This document shows, piece by piece, positions 14,301 through 24,035 of a DNA stretch of 64,000 bases. Each line of letters begins with the position of its first letter. Position 1 is the first letter of the stretch. A program made the translations under genes and the position numbers. The stretch comes from Boletus sp. NGJ (lineage: Eukaryota > Basidiomycota > Agaricomycetes > Boletales > Boletaceae): assembly GCA_019096195.1 (NCBI GenBank), contig JAGTXK010000060.1, positions 1 to 64,000 of the forward strand, in the 5' to 3' direction. The notes under the pieces were generated by a model, which saw only the letters and a program-made list of their open reading frames with translations, was not told where the DNA came from and did no database searches.

Positions 14301-14761
14301 CGTCACATTTGCACATTATCAGCCCCAGCAAGGCGGGTTCTCAACCTCTCGACCAACATACTCAGTCCAGGACGGCAATCCCTCTCAGCATGCACGGTAT
14401 ACTATTGCGCCCCATACAACCTCGGCAACTGGGATAGCTTCATACCCATCTACCTTTCACGTGAGTCTTCCATCAACGTTTCATCATCCTGCATCTTACG
14501 TTTCTTTGTCTTCAGACACAGGCCATAACCCACCCACCCGCTCATGTCCACGAACAATGGCTCCCTTCTTCGTCGTACCCTCGCACCACCAACTCGCACC
14601 CATTAAATGGTGGGCCACTCCTTCATTCACAGGGGATTCAACCATACTACAACGGACATGCTCACCCATCACACTCCCAAATGCGGGGAACAACTAACTC
14701 GACCGTGCTGGGGCAGTATGCCGGGCTGCAGCATGTCCCATCTTACCAACATAGTAAATAA
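11321..14761 (+). CDS. Chromatin protein with DDT/WHIM-like region and C-terminal PHD finger
   Basis: Likely nuclear chromatin-remodelling or histone-reading factor. The start MAARMPRRTSTRTVTT leads into HQLRRHWKWAAFAQFFF and DVENDLVHSTNRVLSRIM, a helical block like the DDT domain of ISWI partners. The WHIM motif follows (WRIEPIGYDSKRNAYWLIG, then DRLWIQREPP) after an acidic linker. A long basic/acidic low-complexity middle and a strongly charged coiled coil (about 13330-13600, KEEERAAMRKRVEEEEK type) come next. The PHD finger lies at about 13800-14045 with C-x2-C, C-x2-C, H-x2-C and C-x2-C pairs (CEVCGRKG, CCGICGKWQHIIC, CRQCH). The tail is rich in Y, S, P and H and ends at 14761 after an intron near 14461-14515. 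The closest known layouts are Rsf1/Itc1-type partners of ISWI. No catalytic domain is seen. Confidence 0.75.
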
Positions 14762-15010
14762 CGGCCGACTTCACGATTAACTGCTGTAGTCCAGGTTGGG
14801 GCTTATTGGCGTTCTCTGCCTCGGTACCATGATATCACTGTAGCCGTTGAGCTAGCGAATGATATTACGGACACACTGTTATACATTTTAGAACACGGGT
14901 AATGTAGAGTTGACATAATTTATCGAATTGTTGCATACATTTTGAATGCAGGGGACGTGAAAGGGAATGGATCATCATCTGTGACATTGTCCCTAACAAG
15001 TTTCAAATGA

Positions 15011-15748
15011 TCAGGCTTGTAACTCGACCAGCCGGGTAAACGAATTTACGCACTCGATAGGTCCGAGGATTTTCAACCCACGGATATGGGTGTCTTTACC
15101 ACTCATGTGGTTTGCTACAATAATGATTTGGAGGACGTAGGCATGGACCGGCTTGCTGGAGAACAGTAAAGCAACAACAGTTAGTCAACCGAGAAACTCA
15201 CTAGGTGGTTCCGTCTTCACTTAATTCTGACGACACATCAAAAGTGATCCAGCCATCAGGTTTGTTGAGGGAAGCTACTCGAACATCTTGAAGATCACTT
15301 GGACCGGTCCCGGCACGAATCGCCAAGGTTGATGGTGTGTAAGAGTCATCTTGTGGCCAACTGAGATATATGCTGATTTTCTGAGCAGCCATGTAATCAG
15401 GACTTCGGAAAGCAAAGGAAGGAAATCGAATCAACCTGAATTGCGACTTTGCGAGGGAATTCTACAGTGATGAAGTGAGGCTGGGGACCATCAGAACTTA
15501 CTCGCAGCTCAAACATGCAGCAGTTGAATCAGTAGTGAAAGCACTGACTGCCAGAATGTGTCCGGGTCACCATCCCTCAAGCACTCCGCACCAAAACCAA
15601 ATTTATACGAGGAGACAGACCACTTGGCGATACGACCGATATCTGGGCATGGAAGGATGGGTGGTATGGGCATATTGGCTGCGGCAGACGGTGCGGGATT
15701 GATGACATTTGGTACATCGCTGCGTGTGCTCCCAGTAGGTGTGGACAT
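15011..15748 (-). CDS. DOC1: Anaphase-promoting complex subunit 10 (DOC1)
   Basis: APC10 sits beside the coactivator in the anaphase-promoting complex and helps capture the D-box of substrates for ubiquitination. The start MSTPTGSTRSDVPN precedes the DOC domain: GRIAKWSVSSYKFGFGAECL, RDGDPDTFWQSDGPQPH, KISIYLSWPQDDSYTPS, GWITFDVSSEL and a C-terminal IRGLKILGP. The domain fills the whole protein apart from the N-terminal tail, giving about 190-200 residues as expected. Short introns are present, and the DGPQPH segment lies on its own small exon near 15470. It is divergent from the UBA4 pseudogene. Confidence 0.92.
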
Positions 15749-15879
15749 TTTGGTTGGACTTCAAGCGTCCCAAGATTGCCAGTGTGAGGGTCTGGAGTAG
15801 CAACAAGTTGCCAGCTCCAGTTACCATTCAGGCTCTCAGCGAGTACCATGATGATGGACAACGTGGCAAGTTGGCCGCC

Positions 15880-17306
15880 GAGACTGGGCCACATCGACGA
15901 CTACCCTCGCTATAATATGGTCTGCAAATGATCCTGGAAAACTTCGGTTTACGAGGTCCTTTACATGCTTTCTTCTACTGTTCAGGCATTCAGGCGCTCC
16001 AAGGTCAATTCAAGCTGCAACGCGCATCGGTAGCTGTAGTTGGTGTGGGAGGTCTTGGATGCCCTGCACTCCAGTACCTTGCCGCTGCCGGTGTTGGGCA
16101 AGCATTTCCTCTCCGGCGCGTTATCAGCGTAATTACCAGTCGAAACCAGGTCGAATAGCGATTATTGATCATGATACAGTCGAGCTTCCCAACACAGAGC
16201 CAGGTACCCCACAACGAAGGGACGTGGCATGTCTAAAGTGCTTTCAGCGGGAGCTGCTTGCTATCAAAAAGTGAGTGACTGCTACAGGGTCGTTCCTCTC
16301 CTCATCCAAGATGCGATATCCCCTTAGAATTAACTCGACGATTCGAGTGGAACCCATCAATGAGGCGATAAATTCGTCCAACGTGGTGGCGCTCTTGCAG
16401 CCATATGATATAGTTCTAGATTGCACAGACAATGTACCGACTAGGTATAAATCTGTCCGACACCGCCGTTCGACTCAGGAGACCACTGGTTGGTGGAGCG
16501 GCCCAAAAATACGAGGGTCAGCTCTGTATCCACAACCTCGGCGAGTGGGGACACCAGTAACAGCACCTAGGGTACCCATCTCTTCACAACTCCCAGACAT
16601 GAATGTTTCGGAAATATGCAACGATAACAGGGTCATCGGTATCATTGTAGACTATCAAGATCCTCGCCGGTCTGCATGATGTGTGCGATGCCTTTGATAC
16701 TCGTCCCCCTGCGACAAGTCATTAGTGCAGATGGTAAAGATGCTGCTCTCTGCTATATCAATGCCACTGTTCCGGACCATCAAGCTAAGGTCACGAAAAC
16801 CAACATGTGCTGCCTGTGACTACATCGCATTTTGTGGGGGGACCCCGTCCCGACCAGAAGGCAAGAGATTCAGTTTCAGGAAATCCTGGTGATCGCATCT
16901 CCGTTCAAGTAAGGTGTTCAGCTCCGTGCTGCAAAGAATAATCTCAACTACTTTCAGGAGTTACAAAGACTGCGATCGTAGGAACAATGCGTGTTGCTTG
17001 ATGTTCGTCCCAAGACTGAATTCGGTTACCAGGATCACTAAGTCAGATTGATATATATTATCCCCCCTCTATTGTTCACAAGTTTTATATAGGCATTCCA
17101 CTTCTACAGCTACCCGCAGTTCCCTCTGCCCATCTACCCCCCAATGTCAGCTCAAAAAGATTGTCGTCTTGTGTCGACTCGGGAATGATTCGCAGATCGC
17201 AGCGGAAGCACTTCGTGAATTCAACCCAGTATTTGATGTGAGGGATGTCATAGGGGGATTACGTGCATGGGCAAAATGTGTGGATCCACAACTTCCAGTG
17301 TACTGA
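15880..17306 (+). pseudogene. UBA4: UBA4/MOCS3 pseudogene (E1-like adenylyltransferase plus rhodanese)
   Basis: Intact UBA4 activates Urm1 and passes on sulfur for tRNA thiolation. All parts are recognisable in order: [14 protein letters not shown], the adenylation P-loop [34 protein letters not shown], the NEGT/GMSK and VLDCTDNVPTRY regions, VRLRRPLVGGAAQKYEGQ, and the rhodanese domain with RPKTEFG, the active-site loop [13 protein letters not shown] and GGLRAWA near the stop at 17304. They do not share a frame. At least four frame changes occur (around YPRY/YG, after VELPN, before GMSK, after PTRY) and there is an in-frame stop in the rhodanese part before EQCVLLDVRP. No splice pairs explain these. 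Neighbouring genes read cleanly, so decay is more likely than poor sequence. Calling it a pseudogene is inference from these breaks. Confidence 0.75.
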
Positions 17307-17463
17307 AGACAGGTCAAAACAATGGGGCAGTTGTTAAGCGCATACCAGTCGGCATGAATGACAAAGAAGTGATGCAGATTGTCTGGAATTGGAGGAAATG
17401 AAATACACCTTACTTCCCTATATGTCATTCCTGAATGATTGTAACATGAGCACAGGATCGCAT

Positions 17464-18383
17464 CTACTTACTCAAACCAGCTTTGAACCACTTGGGTATT
17501 TTCTTCTGCTCCGACCTAGTGCTTGGGCTTGACGACGTCTTCGACTTCGGGACTGTTTCCGATTCCCCGAAAGTGGGTGGCTGTGGTAGCTCAGTTGCTT
17601 GTGCAGTAATAGTCGACAACAGTGGCGCTGGCACATCGCTCCCTAGTTTCAATCAATCAACATAATTGTACCATGACCGAATTTGAGAGACGAACTGTTT
17701 AGAGATTCGTGCTCGAATCTGAGTAAGAGCACGGAGGATGGTGCCAGATGAAGCTCAGCTAGAGACAAGTCCCTGACCTTTGGGTCAGAAACTTTGAGAT
17801 CGCGTTTAGGGGGAGATTGATCTGGAAGAATTAACATCAGGAGATATTTAAGAGCTGCCGGTATACGTTCACGAACATAATATGAATTTGATTGGTTTCA
17901 CATCATCACGGAGTGACGAGCGAACGAAGGCATATACAGAACGGATTTTATCCAACGACGGGAAGGTTTTCTCTAGTTGGGTACGATCGCTAAATCTGAC
18001 ACGAATTGTTGTCTGCTGGACTTCAGCTCAATCAACGGAGGAAGACAGCAAGACTGACGTTCGGCCATCTATCCCTTTTCGCACTCTCCGCCGCTTCCCT
18101 TGTGGCCCGTAACTGCAAGGGAGCATTGATCAGCGCCTGTGTGCGCGCGGACAAAGTGGCTTGCGCGGCCTTGATATCAGCTGCAGTCGGAGTGAAGTAC
18201 GACTCTGGTAATTCTCCTACTTCAAACCCGCAAAATGAGTGCAGGAAGCTACGATTTAGGACCCATGGACGCACACAGAGTGCCACTGGAGGACGCAGGT
18301 GCTTTGTATACCTTGAAATCCGACGGTTCAACCGGAAGAGGAGTGCCATTCCCGGAAGATGGAGACCGAGGGGTATCAGACAT
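17464..18383 (-). CDS. TUG/ASPSCR1-like UBX-domain protein (Ubx4 type), 5' part unclear
   Basis: UBX cofactor of the Cdc48/p97 ATPase. Clear exons give ELPESYFTPTAADIKAAQAT and REAAESAKRDRWPN. The UBX domain follows: TTIRVRFSDRTQLEKTFPS, DKIRSVYAFVR, then SPPKRDLKVSDPKVRDLSLA and ELHLAPSSVLLLRFE. The tail is Pro/Ser-rich and ends KKIPKWFKAGLSK, typical of TUG proteins. Splice junctions in this half are clean. Upstream, an exon from an ATG at 18383 (MSDTPRSPSSGN, then EPSDFKVYKAPASSSG) runs into a stop before the ELPES exon and no good splice pair links them. The N-terminal ubiquitin-like domain expected in TUG was not found. The gene may be damaged, or its first exons may be too divergent to see by eye. 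Confidence 0.6.
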
Positions 18384-18843
18384 TGGAATGAAATTGTTCT
18401 GTGTATAGAGCTATGGAACGACTTATCAACAAGATCATATTGCTATACGGGGACACCATGCACGAACAGGCGGTCTTGGTATGTGAAATCCACCAAGCAC
18501 TGATTTACCACCTGCGACGTAGAGAGCTGTAAGCACTGGGAGAAATACAAAATTTTGCTTTGAGAGGAGAGAATCAGGAAAATCCAAGTCGTCTCAGCCC
18601 ACGGGCCTCAGGGCGAGCTGGCAAGCACACCTTTTGGGATAAGGTACGTGGATCGAACGCAAATTACATGAGCGCATCATATGTATAGCATGAAAAGGTA
18701 ATATCAGCGGTGTCGATACTCACGGAATGAGGTGTTTTTGTTCTATCTGGCAGTAGAACCACTGGCAAGTGACAGTAAGGAACAAGTGGTTTGTTTGGGA
18801 CTATTTCATTGAACCCTGTTTTAGTAATCCCCGTACTCACATT
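18384..18843. other. Spacer between TUG-like gene and PITH gene
   Basis: About 460 bases that should hold the missing 5' exons of the TUG-like gene and the PITH promoter. Short open stretches are visible on the minus strand (for example LPARPEARGLRRLGF) but none matches a ubiquitin-like fold convincingly. Confidence 0.35.
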
Positions 18844-19795
18844 ATGCCTGATAACCATCACCACCACCATAACGAAGGCTGCGGTCACGAAAGCCATGAC
18901 CATGACCATGACAGCGGAGATGTTGGTCCCAACGATAACCTGTTCCCTTATATCGACCGCCCCCATGTTGTTGCGTTAAATGGGACAGGACCAGGATCTA
19001 GCATCATTAAGCCGTGGCACGAGCGTATGAATGAAGAAGTGGTACGCGACAGGAAAGTCCCATTACACTCATCCATTGAGTCGACTGTAGTATTTGGAAT
19101 CTGACGCGGACGAACAATTGTGAGATTTTGTGCTGTACCATACGCTGCATTGATCTTGAACGGTTCCTTCGCAAAGAATCATTCGCGTTCCGTTTACTGG
19201 CTCTGTCAAACTGCGATCTCTCCTTCTGAAAGCAGGTCCCGGTGATCAGACTCCGCAAAAGATTGTCTTGGTATGTGGATCTCGGTGTACGGTGGTTCGT
19301 CACGCATTCATGGTCAAGTACATATTGTTCCATACGTGGCCGCCACATCGCCGATTTACGATTCAAGTTTACAAACGAGCCGAGCTTGGACTTCGACGAT
19401 GTTTCGGATAAGAACCCAGCGCAGGAGTTCGAAGTCGCGACCGGACGAGAGGTGGGCAAATACGCCCTCAGGCATGTCCTTATCCATCTAGTTGTGGGCG
19501 TCGCATTAATCACCATCACTGATAGAGCGACAAAATTTACAAATGTGACCTCCGTGACCTTGTTTATCCCCTCAAATCAAGGAGCCAGCTCGACACGAGT
19601 ATATTATGTCGGATTCCTCGGCCATTGGACTCAAGTATGTAGAACCTTGTCGCTGGATCGTAGCTCTCATTGTTCTCATGCTACACCTAGCGGAAGAGCA
19701 ATCCTGTCATAACTGTATATGAGGCGCAAGCCAATTTAGCAGACCACGACAAGATTCAAGGAACTGAGGGTGCTTTCAGCACATCCCAAACATGA
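18844..19795 (+). CDS. PITH-domain protein (DUF1000, thioredoxin-like C-terminal domain family)
   Basis: PITH domains bind the proteasome; stand-alone versions occur across fungi. The start MPDNHHHHHNEGCGHESHD is a His/Asp-rich leader that could bind metal. The PITH domain then reads NLFPYIDRPHVVALNG, IIKPWHERMNEEV, YLESDADEQLIIRVPFTGSV, LLLKAGPGDQTPQKIVL, PSLDFDDVSDKNPAQEFEVA, FTNVTSVTLFIPSNQGAS and TRVYYVGFLGHWTQ. It ends ...GAFSTSQT. Five introns are needed. One (19472-19525) has a GC donor, AG|GCATGT, with a TAG acceptor, and joins ALR to ATKFTN. It is convergent with MED25. Confidence 0.88.
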
Positions 19796-19921
19796 CATGA
19801 TACTAGTTCGGAAAGTTTCCAATGTTCGATAAGCAATGCGTAAAGTAGTAAAACTGTACGGCGATAACAATGGATGGCGGTCAACTAGGATCGAGTGAGG
19901 AGTGGAATAAAGTCATGGCAT

Positions 19922-22836
19922 TTAGCCTGGGTTCATTCCTTGTGATGTAGATCCCTCCGCACTACGGTGCATAAAGGATTGCAGCATCTCGTAGTTCACA
20001 GTCCCCGGGTTATACGCTCCAGAGTTCGTGGGCCCATTAACATTTGCCTTCGTATGAAGATCGTCAGTACAGTATCCCAAGGCGAGTCATGAGATGCCTA
20101 CATGTAAGCCTACGGGTATGTTTGCGCTTGTGCCATACGGGTTGGGGGGGGTGGATATCCCAAGCGAGTTCAAAGTCTGACTCGAGGCAGTATAAGGTTG
20201 TTGGGTTTGTTGCAACTGCTGCAGTCGTAACTGTTCCTGCTGCTGTGCTCGAAGAAAATGTGCTATTAATTGTTTTTGTTTGGCTGGTTCGAGGCCTTGC
20301 ATGCGAGCCCTAAGCGCCGGAGTGAAGTTAAATCCACTCAACGACCGAGGCTTCGCTTCCTCGACTGGGGGTTGAATATCCAATACGTTTCCGCTTCCAG
20401 GAAGATCGGGGACGCCGTCAGGAAACACGGCCCCTGCAAAACACGAAGCCATTGGGAAAATGACGATGTTGTACGAGAATTTCCCTGACGGCAACTGCCA
20501 TCCTGCATAGGCGTACTGTGGCTTTCATGAATAGATCGAAAACGTATATCGGCAACAGATACATACAACACGGTGCTCGGCCATAAACTTGTAGAGTGTA
20601 TGAAACCTCTGCTCGTTTACGGACCCATCAGGAGCACGAGGACTAGATCCAAATCGTATCAGATGAGCCCGAGGTTTGTGGCGCTTGACCCAAAGCGGGA
20701 GCTCTGTGTTGTCTTTCAGGGGTTCCTTGCAAGGGTTTAAAGTCAAGTTCTTGGGCCAGGTCTCTGTGCGACTGCAAAGTCCGCTAAGGCTACACTCAGG
20801 AAACGGTACGAATGACCTACATATCACTTGGTATAGGTATAGGCATGACTCCGACCACATGTATTTGCACTTCATTCACTACTTGACCGCTGAGCTTAGG
20901 TGGGGTCCACGAGAATGTCCCTTGCCATGCAGGCGTGGTGAGTGGGGTACTTGTCGCATTGGGATTGGCACCTGTTTCATGAGACGTCCCTGAAGTTTGT
21001 GAGGATGATCCGAAACTTTGCGGTCGAATTCCTTTCTTCTCAATCATGGCAACTTCGGGAGCCACAGTCGGGTGCGGTTGTGTTTGAACGGGACCCGCTT
21101 GAGGGTTACTACCGTTATGAGCGGATATCGTACCACCGCGGGACTGCCAGAATTGTAAAACGTGAGAGTCAGTGATCGCAGATTTATGCTCCTCTATCTT
21201 GGGACCCATTGGTCGTTCACTCGACGCGACCAGTGCATTCGGTGGGTGGGACTGAGTAGATGGGCCTGCCTCTGCCGATCCATTCGGAAGAGCTGTTGCC
21301 TGGACGTTCAGGGCTTCCTTTGCAAGGAGAATCTTCTGATAGTGTTGCCTAAGTAATAATTTGATCTGTTCTTTAAGACGACCCTTGTGTGCTAGGTCTT
21401 TTTGTAGCTCAGCTAAGATTGCTGCTTGTCCGGTATTCTGTGCATTGGATATCTGCAAATCCATAGCCGCGATCTCTCTTTCTAACACCTTGAGACGTTC
21501 CATCATTTGCCCAAATTTGAGCCCTGTTGGAGCTACCACTTGATCGAGGACCTCGGAATTGATAGCTGAGATAGGGGGAGCGGGAGGTGGCAGTGAAGTA
21601 GGTGTGGCAGTTGCAGGTGTAGATGCAGGTACAGAGGTTGTGGGCTGAACAGGCTGGGCGGGGGACGGCTTCTGACCGGAAACGGTCGTAGGTAGTGGTT
21701 GTGGGACTTGTGAAGAAAGTGGCTGTTGAGAACGTTGGTTTTGTGGCGTGCGTGTGGAAGAGAGAGCAGGAGACGCAGACGACGTTTTTGAGATGGGATC
21801 AGCGGCGACCTTCTTTCGCTTCGTGTCCGGACTTGAGTCGGAGAGCAGAGCATCAGTCTGGCGCTTGGCACCTTTGGTCCGGTGAGAAACTGCCATGTAG
21901 GGTTCGACGTATGCTCACCCGTCTTTTGCGGCGTAGGGAAACCTGCAAGCAACAGGATATGTGGGGCACGTACATTGAACCATGGGGATTGAGCTCCGGG
22001 ACCTGCTACCTGTCAGGAGAAATAATGAGTATGGAGTTGGAAAAAAAAGAGATGGAAACAACCAATGATTGAAGGTCCTGAAACTGAGGTATTTTCCTTA
22101 GGCTGATTAAGCTTAAATTGATCTTTCTCTGTCAAATGTACGTCTTCTGATCTGCATCAGGGTGAGTTAAAGGATACCGCTCACCTTTTTGAGTTCTGTA
22201 GGTATAGAATCCCAGTTCACAAAATCCAAGTGTTGGAGAGTGTTGCACTGAGGTCTCTGCGCGTTATCAGGTGGAGACGCTGCAATATGGAGGAGATGGA
22301 ATATCAATGATCGGTTCTCCTTCTGTGGTGACTGCGTTTGCGCATGATTGGCGGCGGAATTGGTGGATGTCACTAAGAGGTCGAATAACTATTGCGGCCT
22401 ATGTAACTAGAACCGTACAGTAAGGAAAGCGGCGACATACCTCGATAGCAGCCACAAGTCCCTCCAGTGCAGACAGTCCTCGGCCGCTTCCCGAGTTCGT
22501 CTGGCCGATACCAAGCTTTGAGGGTTCTTCACGAAGTTCCTTCGTGACGTGAGAGAGGGGAGCAAAGAATCTCTTGGAGAGAAGAGGTAGTGGCCTGGTG
22601 TCGGCAGCACCATACGTGACAAATGCCAGACGGAACTACAGAAACACCGTCAAAAGCTGTCGGGAGAATAGCACGCCAAGTACCTGATGGGAAGGGTGTA
22701 GCTCATTCAAACGCTTGAGGAGTGGATAGACATACTCGATCAGAACGCGGGACCACTCAGAGGCGAGAAGGAGGGAGGCTTCGACGACACATGCTACGGC
22801 GACGAGGTCAGCGCTTGATTCCGGTCCCATTGACAT
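19922..22836 (-). CDS. MED25: Mediator complex subunit 25 (vWA and PTOV-like domains)
   Basis: Metazoan/plant-type Mediator tail subunit that contacts transcription activators; absent from S. cerevisiae but present in many basidiomycetes. The start MSMGPESSADLVAVACVVEA opens a von Willebrand A-like domain (SEWSRVLIEYVYPLLKRLNE, GLSALEGLVAAIELFD), with exons to about 22170. A long Pro/Ser/Thr linker contains a coiled coil (LKVLEREIAAMDLQISNAQ). The PTOV-like part reads WQGTFSWTPPKLSG, EVQIHVVGV, WPKNLTLNPCKE, HLIRFGSS and KFSYNIVIFP. A glutamine-rich stretch (QQQEQLRLQQLQQTQQ) and NVNGPTNSGAYNPG follow, and the last exon stops at 19922. Many short introns are present. The MED25 call rests on the vWA plus PTOV order. 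Confidence 0.82.
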
Positions 22837-23074
22837 GTTGGTATGAGCCAGAGCAGGTACTGTACTGCAAGTCGTAGATTGGGGGCGGCAGTGTTCGCTT
22901 AGCTAGTCATTGACAAAGCTGCATTTCTATACAAGTCCACAACACAATAGAGGTTAAATAGTGATGGTATGTAGACGTGTTGGTAAAGAAAACCAAATCA
23001 ACCAAACTGGTGATCCAAGTGTCTGTACGGATAGTATGCCGCCACACAAAACATTGTCCAGTACAACTATCGAT

Positions 23075-23754
23075 TCACAAGATGATCAGCCATGCACCTC
23101 CTAAGAGGCCAGCAAAGGCAGTTGCTGCAAAATAATACCATCCGGTTGCCAATGGCACTGACATGCGGGCAGCGCTGGCTGGTGCTGTGTACGTTCCGAT
23201 CATCGATAACCACTGGGAGTAACCGAGAATGGTGCCAGTGGTTGTCGGCGTAGGAAGTACGGTTTGTGGTCCCGTGGGAGTGAATATGCCCTGCAGAGTC
23301 ACCGTGTTTCCTTGTGCGTCGGTCGTGGTGTAAACGTAAGGCGTTGGGCCGCCAGGTGTTGCTGGCTCGGTGGCTGGTTGTGCAACTGGACCAATTTGCG
23401 ATGTTGTCGTCGTCAGAGCCAATGTAGCTGTCTGTGTCAGCGCACTGGAGGTGGTGAGGGCAGTAGAAGTTGCGAGAGTCAGCGATGTGCTCGAGCCGAC
23501 GAGCGTCTGGCTGCAGTCTCGTTAGCACAAAATAGGGTGGGCTGCGTTTCAAGACTGACAGGATTCGTGTGTTTGCGATTCCAGCGGCGTTTTGGCTGAT
23601 AACTTCAACGACTGTAGCACCAGCACTGTGGGGGATCAGCAACATATGGGTCCCATGGCCATATTATAGCTTACGGGTCGACGACAGTCTCTGTCTGTGC
23701 GTCTGCAAAGATGGACAAGAGTAGCACAACCGTCAAGGAATACAGACTCTTCAT
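23075..23754 (-). CDS. Small secreted or cell-surface mucin-like protein
   Basis: The first exon MKSLYSLTVVLLLSIFADAQ is a clear signal peptide. Later exons give SAGATVVEVISQNAAGIANT and then a Ser/Thr/Pro-rich body (TSLTLATSTALTTSSALTQ, ATEPATPGGPTPYVYTT) suited to O-glycosylation. The C-terminus (WYYFAATAFAGLLGGAWLIIL) is hydrophobic and ends at the stop without a basic tail. Together with a preceding small-residue stretch (APASAARMS), this fits a GPI-anchor signal or a single C-terminal membrane segment. Three exons, about 175 residues. No known domain is recognised. It is divergent from OLA1 across 280 bp that include a T-rich tract. Confidence 0.75.
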
Positions 23755-24035
23755 TGTTGGGGTGGCGAGCAACTGCGCCAAGGTCGGTCAGCTTGCTGGT
23801 GTTATGAGAGAGTTCTTGCTGCTGCTCTTTGTGACTAGTGTGGGCGTTCGGCACGCTCGGCAGATAACCCCTGGGAGCGACAAAGCTAAGTCAGAAATAT
23901 TTGTTTTTCCATTAAACATCTTTACTTTTTTTTTTTTTGGAGATGATGCTTGATCGATTTCGTAGTCCTTCACTCGGCCTCCTTCTTACACGGTCGTTCT
24001 CAGTCTCGGCAACACCACAGGCAAAGGCGAAGAAA
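23755..24035. promoter_or_regulatory. Divergent promoter between the mucin-like gene and OLA1
   Basis: About 280 bases contain a T-rich tract at about 23923-23938 just before ATGATG at 23943-23948. Those ATGs are in frame with OLA1 and open a leader described among the findings. No other element is assigned. Confidence 0.45.

Noticed and set aside
16082-16160. A GC-AG intron rescuing part of the UBA4 frame
   Set aside because: The candidate donor GGCAAGC and acceptor AACCAG|GTCG do not restore the GVG-RIAIID reading, and other breaks remain.
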